A DNA stretch of 64,000 nucleotides from an uncultured Clostridia bacterium (GTDB lineage Bacteria; Bacillota; Clostridia; Oscillospirales; Ruminococcaceae), in contig CANRNT010000005.1 in NCBI GenBank assembly GCA_947631995.1, forward strand, positions 1-64,000. Direction: 5' to 3'. Under the pieces are notes generated by a model. The model was not told the origin of the DNA. It saw only the letters and a list, made by a program, of their open reading frames with translations, and made no database searches. A program made the translations under genes and the position numbers. This document shows positions 1 through 9,108 of the stretch, piece after piece (the first letter of the stretch is position 1; each line of letters opens with the position of its first letter).

Positions 1-68
1 CTGTATATAATAAACTTGGTTATGTAGATGATAATGAACTTCATTTATCAAAACGAGTTAAGAGATAG
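1..68 (+). CDS. C-terminal end of an unidentified protein (partial, cut by window start)
   Basis: An open frame entering from the left edge (codons from position 3) encodes about 21 residues and ends at TAG 66-68. The tail contains YNKLGYVDDNELHL, which resembles the C-terminal strand of GNAT acetyltransferases (a Y-x-K-L-G-F/Y motif followed by a variable strand). That resemblance is weak because only the tail is visible. A bidirectional terminator follows at 125-152, consistent with the end of a + strand gene. Confidence 0.4.
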   Translation, partial: VYNKLGYVDDNELHLSKRVKR

Positions 69-124
69 TCAAATTCTAATTTGTCGGTGAGTTACCGAAA
101 AAATAAAGACATACCCATATTAAA

Positions 125-152
125 ACTTCCGATCATTTATTTGACCGGAAGT
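125..152. terminator. Bidirectional rho-independent terminator
   Basis: An 11-bp stem (ACTTCCGATCA paired with TGACCGGAAGT, one G-T wobble) with a 6-nt loop is followed by TTCTTTT on the + side and TTTTA on the - side. It separates the + strand gene entering from the left from the 3' end of the minus-strand fusion gene. Confidence 0.75.
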
Positions 153-175
153 TCTTTTATAAACATACATATAAT

Positions 176-3091
176 TTACCCGCTCTTCAGCACCGCTTCA
201 GAATACATGACGACTCCGTTTATGATATTCGGGTGGATATGGTCAAGCAGGTATTTGCTTTGGATATTTTTATCAAGCACATTTTTTATATACGGGTTTG
301 CATTTATATAGTCACAGCCGAGCGTTTTGCAGACACTTTCCAAAGCGGCTGAATACTCCTCGTTGAGGGCGGTTTTTTCTGCAAAGCTCAGTTCACTTAC
401 ATTGTCGCCGTCGGTAGAGTACCAGGGCGCGATGAAAACAAACCTTGCCTGCGGCGCTTTCTGCAAAAGCTTATCGTGCAGCTTCTTTATTTCTTCGGCA
501 TAGCTTTCTGCGGTCATGGCACAGGTATTTTCGTCTCGGTAGCGCACATCATTCGTACCTATGGCTATCACATAAAGGTCTGCCGCAGGTATTTCATCTG
601 CACGCTCTGTCATAAAAGAGACAGTTACCCCCCCGAGCGAGAAATTTTCGATTTTCTTGTTTTTAAAATACTCTTCTATAGGTTCATACCACGGACAGCC
701 GCCGTTTTTAGTGCCCTCTGTAACGCTGTCACCTATAAAACATATAGTATCCGCTTTTTCCATTTCGGTATAGAGCACACCGTTTTTCATATCGCTATCA
801 AGCACAAGCCCTGTTGCCTTGCTGCGGACAAAGCCGTCTTTGGTGAAATAGTAACGCTCGGAAACCGAGGTAATATCCATAGCGTGACCGAAAACGACCT
901 TTGTTATGGTCTCATTGGCAGCGTCTGCACGCTCGAGGTCATCGGTGCTAAGCTGTTTGCGCAGTTCGCTGTCGGTCATTATGTCATACACAGGCAGCGC
1001 GCGGAAATTGCCGTCAGCCGAAGAACAGGTATACAAAGGCACTATACTTCCGCCTATGACCGATTTTGATGTGCGGTCGATGTACACGTCCACAAGCATA
1101 CTGGTATCTCCTTGATATTCGCGGTAAATGTTTGCAAAATTGCCCGGGCAATACGCCGTGAACACATTTTTTCCGCCGTATTCCTCAATGACGGCAGGCT
1201 GAACCGAATGAGCATGATCGCCAAGGATAACATCTGCGCCGCACTCTTTAAAAATGCTGAACCAAGTCTGCTGCATTTCATCGGGCGCGTTTGAAAACTG
1301 CGTTCCCATATGCGGCAGAACTATTATAACATCGGGGTCAAAAGACTTCGCTTTTTCAAAATCAGCCTCTACCTGCTCTTTTGACTGTTCAAAACACTCG
1401 CTGCCGCTTTCGGGCAAAACAGATGTAACATACGAATATTTGCCGTTTATAAGCTCATTTTCCGTCATGCCGTTACTGCCGTATGTATACGAAAGCACGG
1501 CAAATTTTATGCCCTCTGCTTCTACTATCTTTACATGCGAATTTTCTTTTTCTTCTTCACTTCTGTATGAGCCTGTATGATCAAGCCCTGTTTTATCAAG
1601 AACGTCAAGCGTTCTGAGCGCACCGTCAGCGCCCTTGTCAAGCACATGGTTATTTGCAGTTGTTACAAGGTCAAATCCTGCGTCTTTCACGGCTTGGGCA
1701 AACTCATCGGGAAAATTAAGCACAAGCTCCTTGCCGTCGTCAAAATTACTGGTGGAATAGCCTGCTTCTTCACCTGCCATAGGTCCTTCAAAAACACCTA
1801 TAGCATAATCGGCAGATAATATATACTTTTCGGCATACTCAAAAACAGGCGAAAAATCATATCCGTTTTCGGTATAACCTCTCTTGACCTGATCTTCAAG
1901 AAGTATAAGGTCGCCTGCAAATGTTATTCTGAAAGCATTATCAAAGTCGGTTTTCTGCTCGCCGCTCATAACGGGATATATTATATCGGTATCTGTGATC
2001 TCCTGCGATGTATCCTCATCTTGAGGAGTAAACGAAAAACCGCGGTAAGCATCTGTAACTACAGATACAATATACAGGAGCGCCGCACATATAACAGCGG
2101 TTCTCGCCGCAATATCGGCAAGCTTTTTTCCCTTTGCGCCTGTTAATATCCCTGCCGCGGAGTTCGCAAACAAATCAAAGTATCTTACTAGAAGACCGTT
2201 TCCAAAGACAAGGCATATGACCGCTGTTGCTGCCACAGACAGCAATATTGTCAAATATACAGAATAAGACGGTTTGATAAGGTCGCTGATAATGAGCGTA
2301 AACGGGCGGTGAAATATAAATATCCAAAGTGAGTTTCTGCCAAACATCGTTATAAGAGGTATTTCTTTGTCCACACAAACATACCTGAAAAACATTATCA
2401 TAAGAAAAGCTATGATATAAAGAACTATCCTGCCAAAGGCATCTAAAGGCGTTGAATACGGGAACATTTGCAAACTGCTGTCTGAATATTCAAAATAGCT
2501 TTCTGCAAAAAAGGCGATAACTGCCGCTGCCGCGAGGAATGCTACTCCCTTGACAAAGCGGCGTGAATATTTTTCTGAAACAGCTGCGTCGGCTTTATCT
2601 TCCGACAAGAGATACCCTGCCATATAAAACGGATAAAATCCGATTATTCTTGCTATAGCTAATGTATTATCTACAGACGAAAAGAAGCCTGCAAACAATG
2701 AAACACCAAATAATACAAGCATTATTTCTTTGAATTTTGCTATGTAACGCGCGGTAAGCCGCCAGAATATCAGAGCTAAAAGATACCAGTAAGAATACGC
2801 AGGTTCAATGATAGAGCCTGTATCATATATAAACCACATAAAGCTGTTGAATATAAAGTACAGCATTGCAAGCTTTGCTATAGACATCATACTGCACGAG
2901 CGCTCGCTTTTGCCAAAATAGCCTGACACGAACACAAACACAGGCATATGGAACATATAGATATAGTCGCAGATGTTGTTTATATCACCATTATACTGGT
3001 GCTGATAAAGGATATGTGCAAAAACCGTAAGAACTATAAGTATGCCCTTTATATTGTCCCAATAAGGACTGCGATTTTTTACAGCTTCCAT
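176..3091 (-). CDS. Acyltransferase-3 / CapA metallophosphatase-like / SGNH hydrolase three-domain membrane protein
   Basis: A 971-residue protein with three recognisable parts. Residues about 10-345 are a multi-spanning acyltransferase family 3 (OafA-like) domain; K15 and H26 in KGILIVLTVFAHIL match the family's basic residue-x10-His signature. Residues about 388-690 are a CapA (PGA_cap) calcineurin-like domain, with GD at 393-394, NNH at 480-482 and GDHAH at 624-628. Residues about 780-971 are an SGNH/GDSL esterase with GDS (Ser789), GTND (Asn847) and DHIHP (Asp950/His953). Acyltransferase-3 domains move acyl groups across the membrane, and fused SGNH domains usually complete transfer onto an extracytoplasmic glycan. 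The CapA domain between them is unusual. The likely role is acylation or trimming of a surface polymer; the substrate is unknown. The SD is AGAGGGG, 10 nt from the ATG, with a SigA promoter at 3144-3172. No other polymer genes are adjacent. Confidence 0.85.
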   Translation of the reverse strand: MEAVKNRSPYWDNIKGILIVLTVFAHILYQHQYNGDINNICDYIYMFHMPVFVFVSGYFGKSERSCSMMSIAKLAMLYFIFNSFMWFIYDTGSIIEPAYSYWYLLALIFWRLTARYIAKFKEIMLVLFGVSLFAGFFSSVDNTLAIARIIGFYPFYMAGYLLSEDKADAAVSEKYSRRFVKGVAFLAAAAVIAFFAESYFEYSDSSLQMFPYSTPLDAFGRIVLYIIAFLMIMFFRYVCVDKEIPLITMFGRNSLWIFIFHRPFTLIISDLIKPSYSVYLTILLSVAATAVICLVFGNGLLVRYFDLFANSAAGILTGAKGKKLADIAARTAVICAALLYIVSVVTDAYRGFSFTPQDEDTSQEITDTDIIYPVMSGEQKTDFDNAFRITFAGDLILLEDQVKRGYTENGYDFSPVFEYAEKYILSADYAIGVFEGPMAGEEAGYSTSNFDDGKELVLNFPDEFAQAVKDAGFDLVTTANNHVLDKGADGALRTLDVLDKTGLDHTGSYRSEEEKENSHVKIVEAEGIKFAVLSYTYGSNGMTENELINGKYSYVTSVLPESGSECFEQSKEQVEADFEKAKSFDPDVIIVLPHMGTQFSNAPDEMQQTWFSIFKECGADVILGDHAHSVQPAVIEEYGGKNVFTAYCPGNFANIYREYQGDTSMLVDVYIDRTSKSVIGGSIVPLYTCSSADGNFRALPVYDIMTDSELRKQLSTDDLERADAANETITKVVFGHAMDITSVSERYYFTKDGFVRSKATGLVLDSDMKNGVLYTEMEKADTICFIGDSVTEGTKNGGCPWYEPIEEYFKNKKIENFSLGGVTVSFMTERADEIPAADLYVIAIGTNDVRYRDENTCAMTAESYAEEIKKLHDKLLQKAPQARFVFIAPWYSTDGDNVSELSFAEKTALNEEYSAALESVCKTLGCDYINANPYIKNVLDKNIQSKYLLDHIHPNIINGVVMYSEAVLKSG

Positions 3092-3143
3092 ATATATATA
3101 TCCCCTCTTTTCTCCATAAGCTGTGATAACTGTCGCTTATATG

Positions 3144-3172
3144 ATTATAACACATATACCGTTTTTCGTCAA
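3144..3172 (-). promoter_or_regulatory. SigA promoter of the acyltransferase-CapA-SGNH gene
   Basis: On the minus strand TTGACG and TATAAT are separated by 17 bp, about 50 bp upstream of the start codon at 3091. It is divergent from the MATE promoter at 3223-3251. Confidence 0.8.
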
Positions 3173-3222
3173 GAAAGCGACATCAGCTCATTCATTTTAC
3201 ACTAAGTATCTGTCCTCGCATA

Positions 3223-3251
3223 TTGACTTGCCGAAAACTTTGCGGTATAAT
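3223..3251 (+). promoter_or_regulatory. SigA promoter of the MATE-GrpB operon
   Basis: TTGACT, 17 bp, TATAAT, about 40 bp upstream of the chosen MATE start at 3291. This supports starting the gene at 3291 and not at the in-frame ATG at 3123, which would lie upstream of the promoter. Confidence 0.85.
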
Positions 3252-3290
3252 TGTATACAACAGAATTTCTACACAAGAAGGCATTTAACT

Positions 3291-4682
3291 ATGAAACGTG
3301 AAAAGGGTGTAAAACACTCCCAGATGGATATACTCAGCGGCAGCATTGTTGACAAGCTGATACTGTTTGCTCTGCCGCTTGCTTTTACTGGAATGCTGCA
3401 GCAGCTTTTCAATGCAGCAGACGTTGCGGTAGTTGGCAACTACGTTGGAAAAGAGGCTATGGCGGCGGTAGGCAGCAACAGCGCGATAATAGGGCTTTTG
3501 GTAAACGGGTTTGTAGGTCTGGCTCTCGGCGCTAACGTTGTTATTTCAACATATATAGGTCAGAAAAGACCTGACAGGATACACAACTGCGTTCACACAT
3601 CGGTGCTGTTTTCTCTGATAGGCGGCGTGTGCATAACCGCTGTCGGAGAGATAGTAGCACCAATTCTCATCGACAGTCTGTCCGTGCCGTCAAACGTATA
3701 CCCTATGGCTCTTGCGTATCTGCGGATATATCTGCTTGGTATGCCCGTAATTTTTCTTTACAACTTTGAAGCCGCGATATTCCGCAGTCAGGGCGATACA
3801 AAAACTCCGCTGGTATGCCTTATAATTTCGGGTGTGCTCAACGTTGGGCTGAACCTTTTGTTTGTGCGCGTTTTCGGTATGAACGCAGACGGAGTTGCTC
3901 TGGCAACGGTAATCTCAAACCTTGCAAGCTCTGTGCTTCTGTTTGTTTTGCTTGTTCGCAGGAGCGACGCGATAAAGATAAAGTTTTCTGACATTCGCAT
4001 ACACAAGACGGAGCTTATCCCCATGATAAAGATAGGTCTGCCTGCCGGACTGCAAAGCATGGTGTTCTCGATATCAAACATATGCATACAGTCGGCTATA
4101 AACAAGCTTGGAAGCGACGTTATGGCTGCTTCTGCGGCGGCGTTCAATATCGAGATACTGGCATATTACCTGCTCAACTCGTTCGGTCAGGGCTGCACTA
4201 CGTTTGTAGGTCAGAACTACGGCGCGGGAAATATCTCTCGGTGCAGAAAGGTAACGAGGATAAGCCTTATTATCGACGTTGCAGTAACTACTGCGGTATC
4301 TTTGATAATACTGTACTTCGGCAAGCCGCTGCTGGGCATATTCAACAGCGACTCAGCTATCAAAGACATAGGCTTTATAAGGCTGGCATTTATACTGTCG
4401 GCGGAGGGCATAAACGCTGTAATGGAGATAATGTCGGGCGCTATGAGGGGTTACGGTCACTCGCTCTCCCCTGCCCTGATAACCTTTTTCGGCGTGTGCG
4501 GAATAAGGATAGCTTGGGTCTACACGATATTTGCATGGTCGCCGAAATTCATAACGCTAATGCTTGTTTACCCGATAAGCTGGGTAGCTACGGCAATTGC
4601 TCTGGTGATAGCGTACATACTGTTTATGAAACACTTTTTGCGGACGTTCATTGACAGCAAGATACATCTCAGAAAGGAATAA
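3291..4682 (+). CDS. MATE family multidrug/cation antiporter
   Basis: A 463-residue, roughly 12-helix membrane protein of the multidrug and toxic compound extrusion family, which uses Na+ or H+ gradients to export drugs or metabolites. The N-terminus (GSIVDKLILFALPLAFTGML, then NAADVAVVGNYVG) and the internal repeat near the middle (IKIGLPAGLQSMVFSISN) are typical of the MATE/MepA-like group. The open frame extends upstream to 3123, but ATG 3291 has an AAGAAGG Shine-Dalgarno and sits downstream of a consensus promoter. The next gene begins 2 bases after the stop, so the two are co-transcribed. The specific substrate cannot be told. Confidence 0.93.
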   Translation: MKREKGVKHSQMDILSGSIVDKLILFALPLAFTGMLQQLFNAADVAVVGNYVGKEAMAAVGSNSAIIGLLVNGFVGLALGANVVISTYIGQKRPDRIHNCVHTSVLFSLIGGVCITAVGEIVAPILIDSLSVPSNVYPMALAYLRIYLLGMPVIFLYNFEAAIFRSQGDTKTPLVCLIISGVLNVGLNLLFVRVFGMNADGVALATVISNLASSVLLFVLLVRRSDAIKIKFSDIRIHKTELIPMIKIGLPAGLQSMVFSISNICIQSAINKLGSDVMAASAAAFNIEILAYYLLNSFGQGCTTFVGQNYGAGNISRCRKVTRISLIIDVAVTTAVSLIILYFGKPLLGIFNSDSAIKDIGFIRLAFILSAEGINAVMEIMSGAMRGYGHSLSPALITFFGVCGIRIAWVYTIFAWSPKFITLMLVYPISWVATAIALVIAYILFMKHFLRTFIDSKIHLRKE

Positions 4683-4684
4683 TT

Positions 4685-5590
4685 ATGATAGGTCTTGAAA
4701 GAGGCACGGTGAAGCTTTATCCTCACGAACAGCTTTGGGAAACGCAGGCGCAGGAAACGATATCCCGTCTCAAAGAAATACTGGGCGATACGGTCAAAGA
4801 CATTCGTCATGTTGGCAGCACAGCGATAAAGAGCATAAAAGCTAAGCCGATAATTGACATTATGCTTGCCACAGACAGTTTTGAAGATGTTTTGTCATAC
4901 GAGAAAAAGCTGAAAGAAGCAGGCTTTTATTACCGACCGAAAGCGCAGAGCTTTTTGGGTGACCAGTTGCTGTTTGCCTGCGGAAGCTATTACGACGGCA
5001 CGGGAAATATTCAAACTCACTTTATACACGTTGTTAAATCGGGCAGTATGGATCACTTAAATTACATAAATTTTGTCCGGTACATGAATGATTTTCCTGC
5101 CGCTGCAATGGCATATGAGAAAGTGAAAGAACGCCTTGCCGAGAGTACCGATGACAGAGGCGTATACATACATGGCAAAGCGGAGTTTATAAAATATGCT
5201 TTACGAAAGGCTCTGAACTATTCTTTCTTAGGAAAGGTGGTCAACATAGAGATAGACCGCCCGATAGGTTACGTTCACCGAAAAGGTGAAAAGGTACTGC
5301 ATTATCCCATAAATTACGGATATATACCGAACGTCATAGGCGGCGACGGCGAAGAGCTTGATGTATACTTGCTGGGTGTTGACAAGCCTGTTGAAAGGTA
5401 CACGGTAAAAATAATAGCCGTGATACATCGCCGCGAGCATGAGGAGGACAAGCTGGTAGGCGCGCCTTTGGGAATGACATTCACAGAAAAGGAAATAGCA
5501 GAAGCGGTGCATTTTCAGGAAAAGTTCTACTCCGACTACATTCAGACCGATAAAAACGTTTTTTTCTTTGAGGACAAATATTTGAAATGA
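4685..5590 (+). CDS. GrpB (UPF0157) nucleotidyltransferase-fold domain fused to a pyrophosphatase-like domain
   Basis: A 301-residue two-domain protein. Residues about 1-175 are a GrpB/UPF0157 domain, with the signature HVGSTAIKSIKAKPIIDIM close to the family's GSTxVxGLxAKPxxDI motif; the family belongs to the nucleotidyltransferase superfamily. Residues about 180-300 resemble family I inorganic pyrophosphatase: IEIDRPIGY, HYPINYGYIPN, GDGEELDVYLLG and DKLVGAPLG. By hand alignment to the E. coli enzyme, several metal ligands differ (D67 is Glu, the D97 position is Arg, the D102 position is Glu), so true pyrophosphatase activity is doubtful. It starts 2 bases after the MATE stop with SD AAAGGAA. 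A bidirectional terminator follows. The function is unknown; a nucleotide- or phosphoryl-related role is an inference. Confidence 0.8.
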   Translation: MIGLERGTVKLYPHEQLWETQAQETISRLKEILGDTVKDIRHVGSTAIKSIKAKPIIDIMLATDSFEDVLSYEKKLKEAGFYYRPKAQSFLGDQLLFACGSYYDGTGNIQTHFIHVVKSGSMDHLNYINFVRYMNDFPAAAMAYEKVKERLAESTDDRGVYIHGKAEFIKYALRKALNYSFLGKVVNIEIDRPIGYVHRKGEKVLHYPINYGYIPNVIGGDGEELDVYLLGVDKPVERYTVKIIAVIHRREHEEDKLVGAPLGMTFTEKEIAEAVHFQEKFYSDYIQTDKNVFFFEDKYLK

Positions 5591-5591
5591 T

Positions 5592-5634
5592 AAAAACAGC
5601 CGACATCTTCAGTTGAGGACGTCAGCTGTTTTTC
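5592..5634. terminator. Bidirectional terminator between convergent genes
   Basis: AAAAACAGC-c-GAC pairs with GTC-a-GCTGTTTTT across a 14-nt loop. A-tracts and T-tracts on both sides make it usable in both directions. It lies between the GrpB fusion (+) and the FtsX-type permease (-). Confidence 0.85.
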
Positions 5635-5652
5635 ATTTACAGAAATTCCGCG

Positions 5653-8208
5653 CTATTCATCTTTGAGTATCTCTTTAGGTTCTTCAGAGCCTATTACCAA
5701 AAGCGGAATTATCAGCGACAGCAGCAGGTAAAGAACTACAACTGCGGCACACGCCGCAGCATGGACAAGACTGAACGTTATCACTACATCATTGAGATAT
5801 GTTTTTCTGCCTATCAAAACAAACGCTGTTACAAAAGCTGTAACTATACCGCATACGATAAGGCTGCTCTTAAAGCTTTTCAATGCGCAGCTGCGCCACC
5901 TGGCTCCGCAAATATAGAATATGGCATAATTACGCAGATGACGCTTTGTGTATATCGTATTGACAGATACCGCAGACACCAAAGCAAGTATCAATATACA
6001 TACAGCTATCGGAAGGAGCGAATAAAGCTGCGAATAAATATAGTCTGTACTGTTATCATATATTACCGAAAGCTCAACGGGCGGTGCGCTCACTATATTA
6101 TCTTGCAGTTTTTGTCCTATGATCTCATATTCCCTGTCGGAAGCTCTGTCACAGAATACGAACGCAGTACCAAAGGCTGCTCCATGTTCACCATAGCAGG
6201 CATAATTATCCTTTGCTCTGGTCAACAGCCAGTCGTGAACATCAAATTCACTTGAAAACGTATTAAATATATCCCTATAAGTTTTCGGCTGTCGGGCATT
6301 TAATGCGTATGAAGCGACACGCGTTTTGTCCTGCAGCACGCCAACTATCTTATACTTCGCCGTAACGAACTTTACAGGCTCTCCGTTATCGTTATACTCC
6401 GTTACCGCTTTGCTTTCAATTACGTCACCGACATTATATCCGTTGCTTCTCCATGTTACAACAGCAGGTATATATCCGCGATCCTCATAAGTTTCGTCTG
6501 TCTCATCGAGCCATTTTCCATTCAAAATGAAAGGATCATATGCTTCAATAAATTCATCGCTGTAAGATATGCAGAAAAGCTTATTGTCGCCGTCACTAAC
6601 TTCAACAAACTCATTTATGATACATTCTCCGCCGTTATTTGCGTCAATAAGATCTTCGGGCGAATTTGCCGTTTTGCTGCTTATATTCACCATATAACCT
6701 TTTCGACTGAGATACTGTTCAAACGGTTCAAAAACAGTATATCTTGACTGCACGGCAGATATTATGAATATCAGCAGTACAAAAACAACAAACAGCTGAA
6801 AGACTTCCAATATATCCATTATGCCTATGCGTTTGTTTACACGGACTGTATTTTTTATCTCGGCAAGACTATGTTTATTTATCAGCCGATATACCATGCA
6901 GAACATTACAGCGGTAACTATCGCAATATACATAATGAACATCGACACATAGACGTTAATACTGTAAGCTTTTGATATTCCTTCATAAATACGCTCGATC
7001 CTAGGCAATATCAGCATATGATACGCAAGCTCCGTCAGTATAAACAGCGGAACATTTATGATCATCCCCTCAGCAAGATACATAGCAGCGGCTTTACCCT
7101 TGGTGCAGCCGCATATGCGTATTACAGCAAGCTTAGCGCTTCGTTTTTCAAGAATGTATCTGTACAGGATCGTCATATTTATTGCAGACAACAGCGCAAT
7201 AACAAAAGATATCCTTAAAATGGTATTGTAGTAATCCAGCTCTTCGGGATCGAGAAAATCAACAGGTTCAACATATACATTATCGCCCATTACCTTATAT
7301 ACATTATCTCTGACATCTACATACTGCGCTCTTGTACATTCCTTTTCAAAACGGACGGTAAAACATATCTGTGTTTCGGGCTGTTCCTTGATTTTTTCGG
7401 TTTTTATAAATGCTTTCTCGGGCATACTCGTTATCGGTATAAGGAACATATGGGAACAATCATTTTCATAAGTATAAAAATCTTCACAGTCTATTATCTT
7501 ATAGCTTTCTCCGCCAAATACCAACGAGCTTGTATCATCACTTAATAACCGCGCATAACAGTAGTTCGCGTGACCGTCGGTATCAGCTTCTTCAAAACTG
7601 AAATAATTGCTAAACTCCTTTCCGCTCGAAGTATATCCGAGAGACCAAAAATTATTATAGGCGTTTTGCGCTGCGACTATCACCTTTTCGCCGCTGTTAT
7701 ACTGATCGTAGGAAAAATAACGCTCATCTGACGTGTCTACGATCTTACCGTCTCTTTTTCTGAAAGAAGCCGCGATCGGCCAATAATACGGCTCATAACT
7801 GTCATCGTAGATACGGTCATCTCTTGACATGATATCTATCTCCTTGGCAGAATTCAACGACAGCGGCGTTTTAACATAAAACACTTGAGAAATGCAGCTT
7901 ATATTATTATTTGTACTGTCAGACAGGCTGTTCAGCAGCTGTACGAGCTTACCGGGGCTGATCATATCAGTATAATGATCCTGACCGTTATTTGATGTAT
8001 AACAATTTGATGTATCAGTCATGACCGTTACAGAGGTTATACCTGTTATCTCCTGCCCGTCCTCGACCAGCGGCTGATAAATGCTGTAAAGTCCGCTAGA
8101 AAAGCAAATAACAAGGCAGGATACTATTATATTTACTGCTAATATAAACGAGATGAGTTTCTGAGTTGTAAACATATTTTTGATATTCTTGGCAATAAGT
8201 TTTAACAA
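5653..8208 (-). CDS. FtsX-like ABC transporter permease, orphan, with large extracellular domains
   Basis: An 851-residue membrane protein. It has an N-terminal helix (about 15-35) and a roughly 290-residue extracellular segment. A first FtsX-type helical unit follows, with LRISFVIALLSAINMTI and ICGCTKGKAAAMYLAEG. After a second soluble segment, a C-terminal FtsX unit contains ICGARWRSCALKSF. This is the layout of MacB/BceB-like permeases with two FtsX cores. No ATPase gene lies beside it, so it must use an ATPase encoded elsewhere or work outside classical transport. The start is a TTG (8206-8208) 7 nt after AGAGAGGG. The promoter at 8239-8267 is strong, and the gene is monocistronic between two terminators. 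Confidence 0.8.
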   Translation of the reverse strand: MLKLIAKNIKNMFTTQKLISFILAVNIIVSCLVICFSSGLYSIYQPLVEDGQEITGITSVTVMTDTSNCYTSNNGQDHYTDMISPGKLVQLLNSLSDSTNNNISCISQVFYVKTPLSLNSAKEIDIMSRDDRIYDDSYEPYYWPIAASFRKRDGKIVDTSDERYFSYDQYNSGEKVIVAAQNAYNNFWSLGYTSSGKEFSNYFSFEEADTDGHANYCYARLLSDDTSSLVFGGESYKIIDCEDFYTYENDCSHMFLIPITSMPEKAFIKTEKIKEQPETQICFTVRFEKECTRAQYVDVRDNVYKVMGDNVYVEPVDFLDPEELDYYNTILRISFVIALLSAINMTILYRYILEKRSAKLAVIRICGCTKGKAAAMYLAEGMIINVPLFILTELAYHMLILPRIERIYEGISKAYSINVYVSMFIMYIAIVTAVMFCMVYRLINKHSLAEIKNTVRVNKRIGIMDILEVFQLFVVFVLLIFIISAVQSRYTVFEPFEQYLSRKGYMVNISSKTANSPEDLIDANNGGECIINEFVEVSDGDNKLFCISYSDEFIEAYDPFILNGKWLDETDETYEDRGYIPAVVTWRSNGYNVGDVIESKAVTEYNDNGEPVKFVTAKYKIVGVLQDKTRVASYALNARQPKTYRDIFNTFSSEFDVHDWLLTRAKDNYACYGEHGAAFGTAFVFCDRASDREYEIIGQKLQDNIVSAPPVELSVIYDNSTDYIYSQLYSLLPIAVCILILALVSAVSVNTIYTKRHLRNYAIFYICGARWRSCALKSFKSSLIVCGIVTAFVTAFVLIGRKTYLNDVVITFSLVHAAACAAVVVLYLLLSLIIPLLVIGSEEPKEILKDE

Positions 8209-8238
8209 TCCGTCACCCTCTCTCAGTTATATATTTTT

Positions 8239-8267
8239 ATTGTACCAAAAGGTCAAAAAATTGTCAA
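8239..8267 (-). promoter_or_regulatory. SigA promoter of the FtsX-like permease
   Basis: On the minus strand TTGACA and TACAAT are separated by 17 bp, about 30 bp upstream of the TTG start codon. Confidence 0.8.
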
Positions 8268-8293
8268 GACAAATTGTCTAATACTAACACAAA

Positions 8294-8322
8294 AGATCCC
8301 CCGAAAACACTTCGGAGGATCT
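8294..8322 (-). terminator. Terminator of the trp operon
   Basis: A 12-position stem with one mismatch (AGATCCTCCGAA paired with TTCGGGGGATCT in minus sense) is followed by TTTTGTG. It lies just downstream of trpA. Confidence 0.85.
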
Positions 8323-8337
8323 CTGTCAAGCATACAA

Positions 8338-9108
8338 TTATCTTATGGCATCTTTCATCGACTTTACATACTCGCCGACATATTTAGGCGAATTTTTGCC
8401 GTACTTCTCGATTATCTTTATTATCGCAGAGCCAACTATTGCGCCGTCGGCTATATCGGACATTTTCTTTGCCTGCTCGGGAGTTGATATGCCAAAACCA
8501 ATAGCGCACGGGATATTGGTATTTTCTCTGACTATCTTGACTATTGAGGCAAGGTCGGTCTTTATCTCGCTTCTTGTACCCGTAACGCCAAGGCTGGAAA
8601 CTATGTAGAGAAAGCCCTCTGCTTCCTTTGCTATCATAGAAATGCGGTTTGCAGACGTTGGAGCGATAAGTGACACGAGGTCAACGCCGTATTTTTGACA
8701 GACGGGCAGGAATTCGTCCTTTTCTTCATACGGAAGATCGGGCAGTATCAAGCCGTCAATGCCTATTTCTTTACATGTGGAAATAAACTTTTCCGCGCCG
8801 TAAGAAAACACAACGTTTGCATAGGTCATAAACACCATAGGAATGGTGACTTCCTTGCGTATATCCCTGACAAAGTCGAATATCTTATCGGTAGTAACGC
8901 CGCCGCTGAGAGCTCTTATATTTGCCCCCTGAATTACAGGACCTTCGGCAGTAGGGTCAGAAAAAGGTATGCCGAGCTCTATAAGGTCAGCACCGTTGTC
9001 TGCGGCAGCCTTTACCACTTCCGCGGTCGTTTGCAGATCGGGGTCGCCGCAGGTTATGAACGGTATAAACGCCTTGCCGTTTGCAAATGCCTTATTTATA
9101 TTACTCAT
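8338..9108 (-). CDS. trpA: Tryptophan synthase alpha subunit
   Basis: A 256-residue TIM-barrel subunit that cleaves indole-3-glycerol phosphate to indole and glyceraldehyde 3-phosphate and passes indole to TrpB. Motifs seen: [11 protein letters not shown] at the N-terminus, [17 protein letters not shown] (catalytic Glu and Asp region) and GFGISTPEQ near the phosphate site. The frame is open to 9135, but ATG 9106-9108 has GGGAGG 6 nt upstream and is chosen. It overlaps the end of trpB by 8 bases, so the two subunits are probably translationally coupled. It is the last gene of trpEGDCFBA. Confidence 0.96.
   Translation of the reverse strand: MSNINKAFANGKAFIPFITCGDPDLQTTAEVVKAAADNGADLIELGIPFSDPTAEGPVIQGANIRALSGGVTTDKIFDFVRDIRKEVTIPMVFMTYANVVFSYGAEKFISTCKEIGIDGLILPDLPYEEKDEFLPVCQKYGVDLVSLIAPTSANRISMIAKEAEGFLYIVSSLGVTGTRSEIKTDLASIVKIVRENTNIPCAIGFGISTPEQAKKMSDIADGAIVGSAIIKIIEKYGKNSPKYVGEYVKSMKDAIR

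Noticed and set aside
3123-3290. N-terminal extension of the MATE protein to 3123
   Set aside because: The extension contains the gene's promoter (3223-3251), and the extra residues are not MATE-like.
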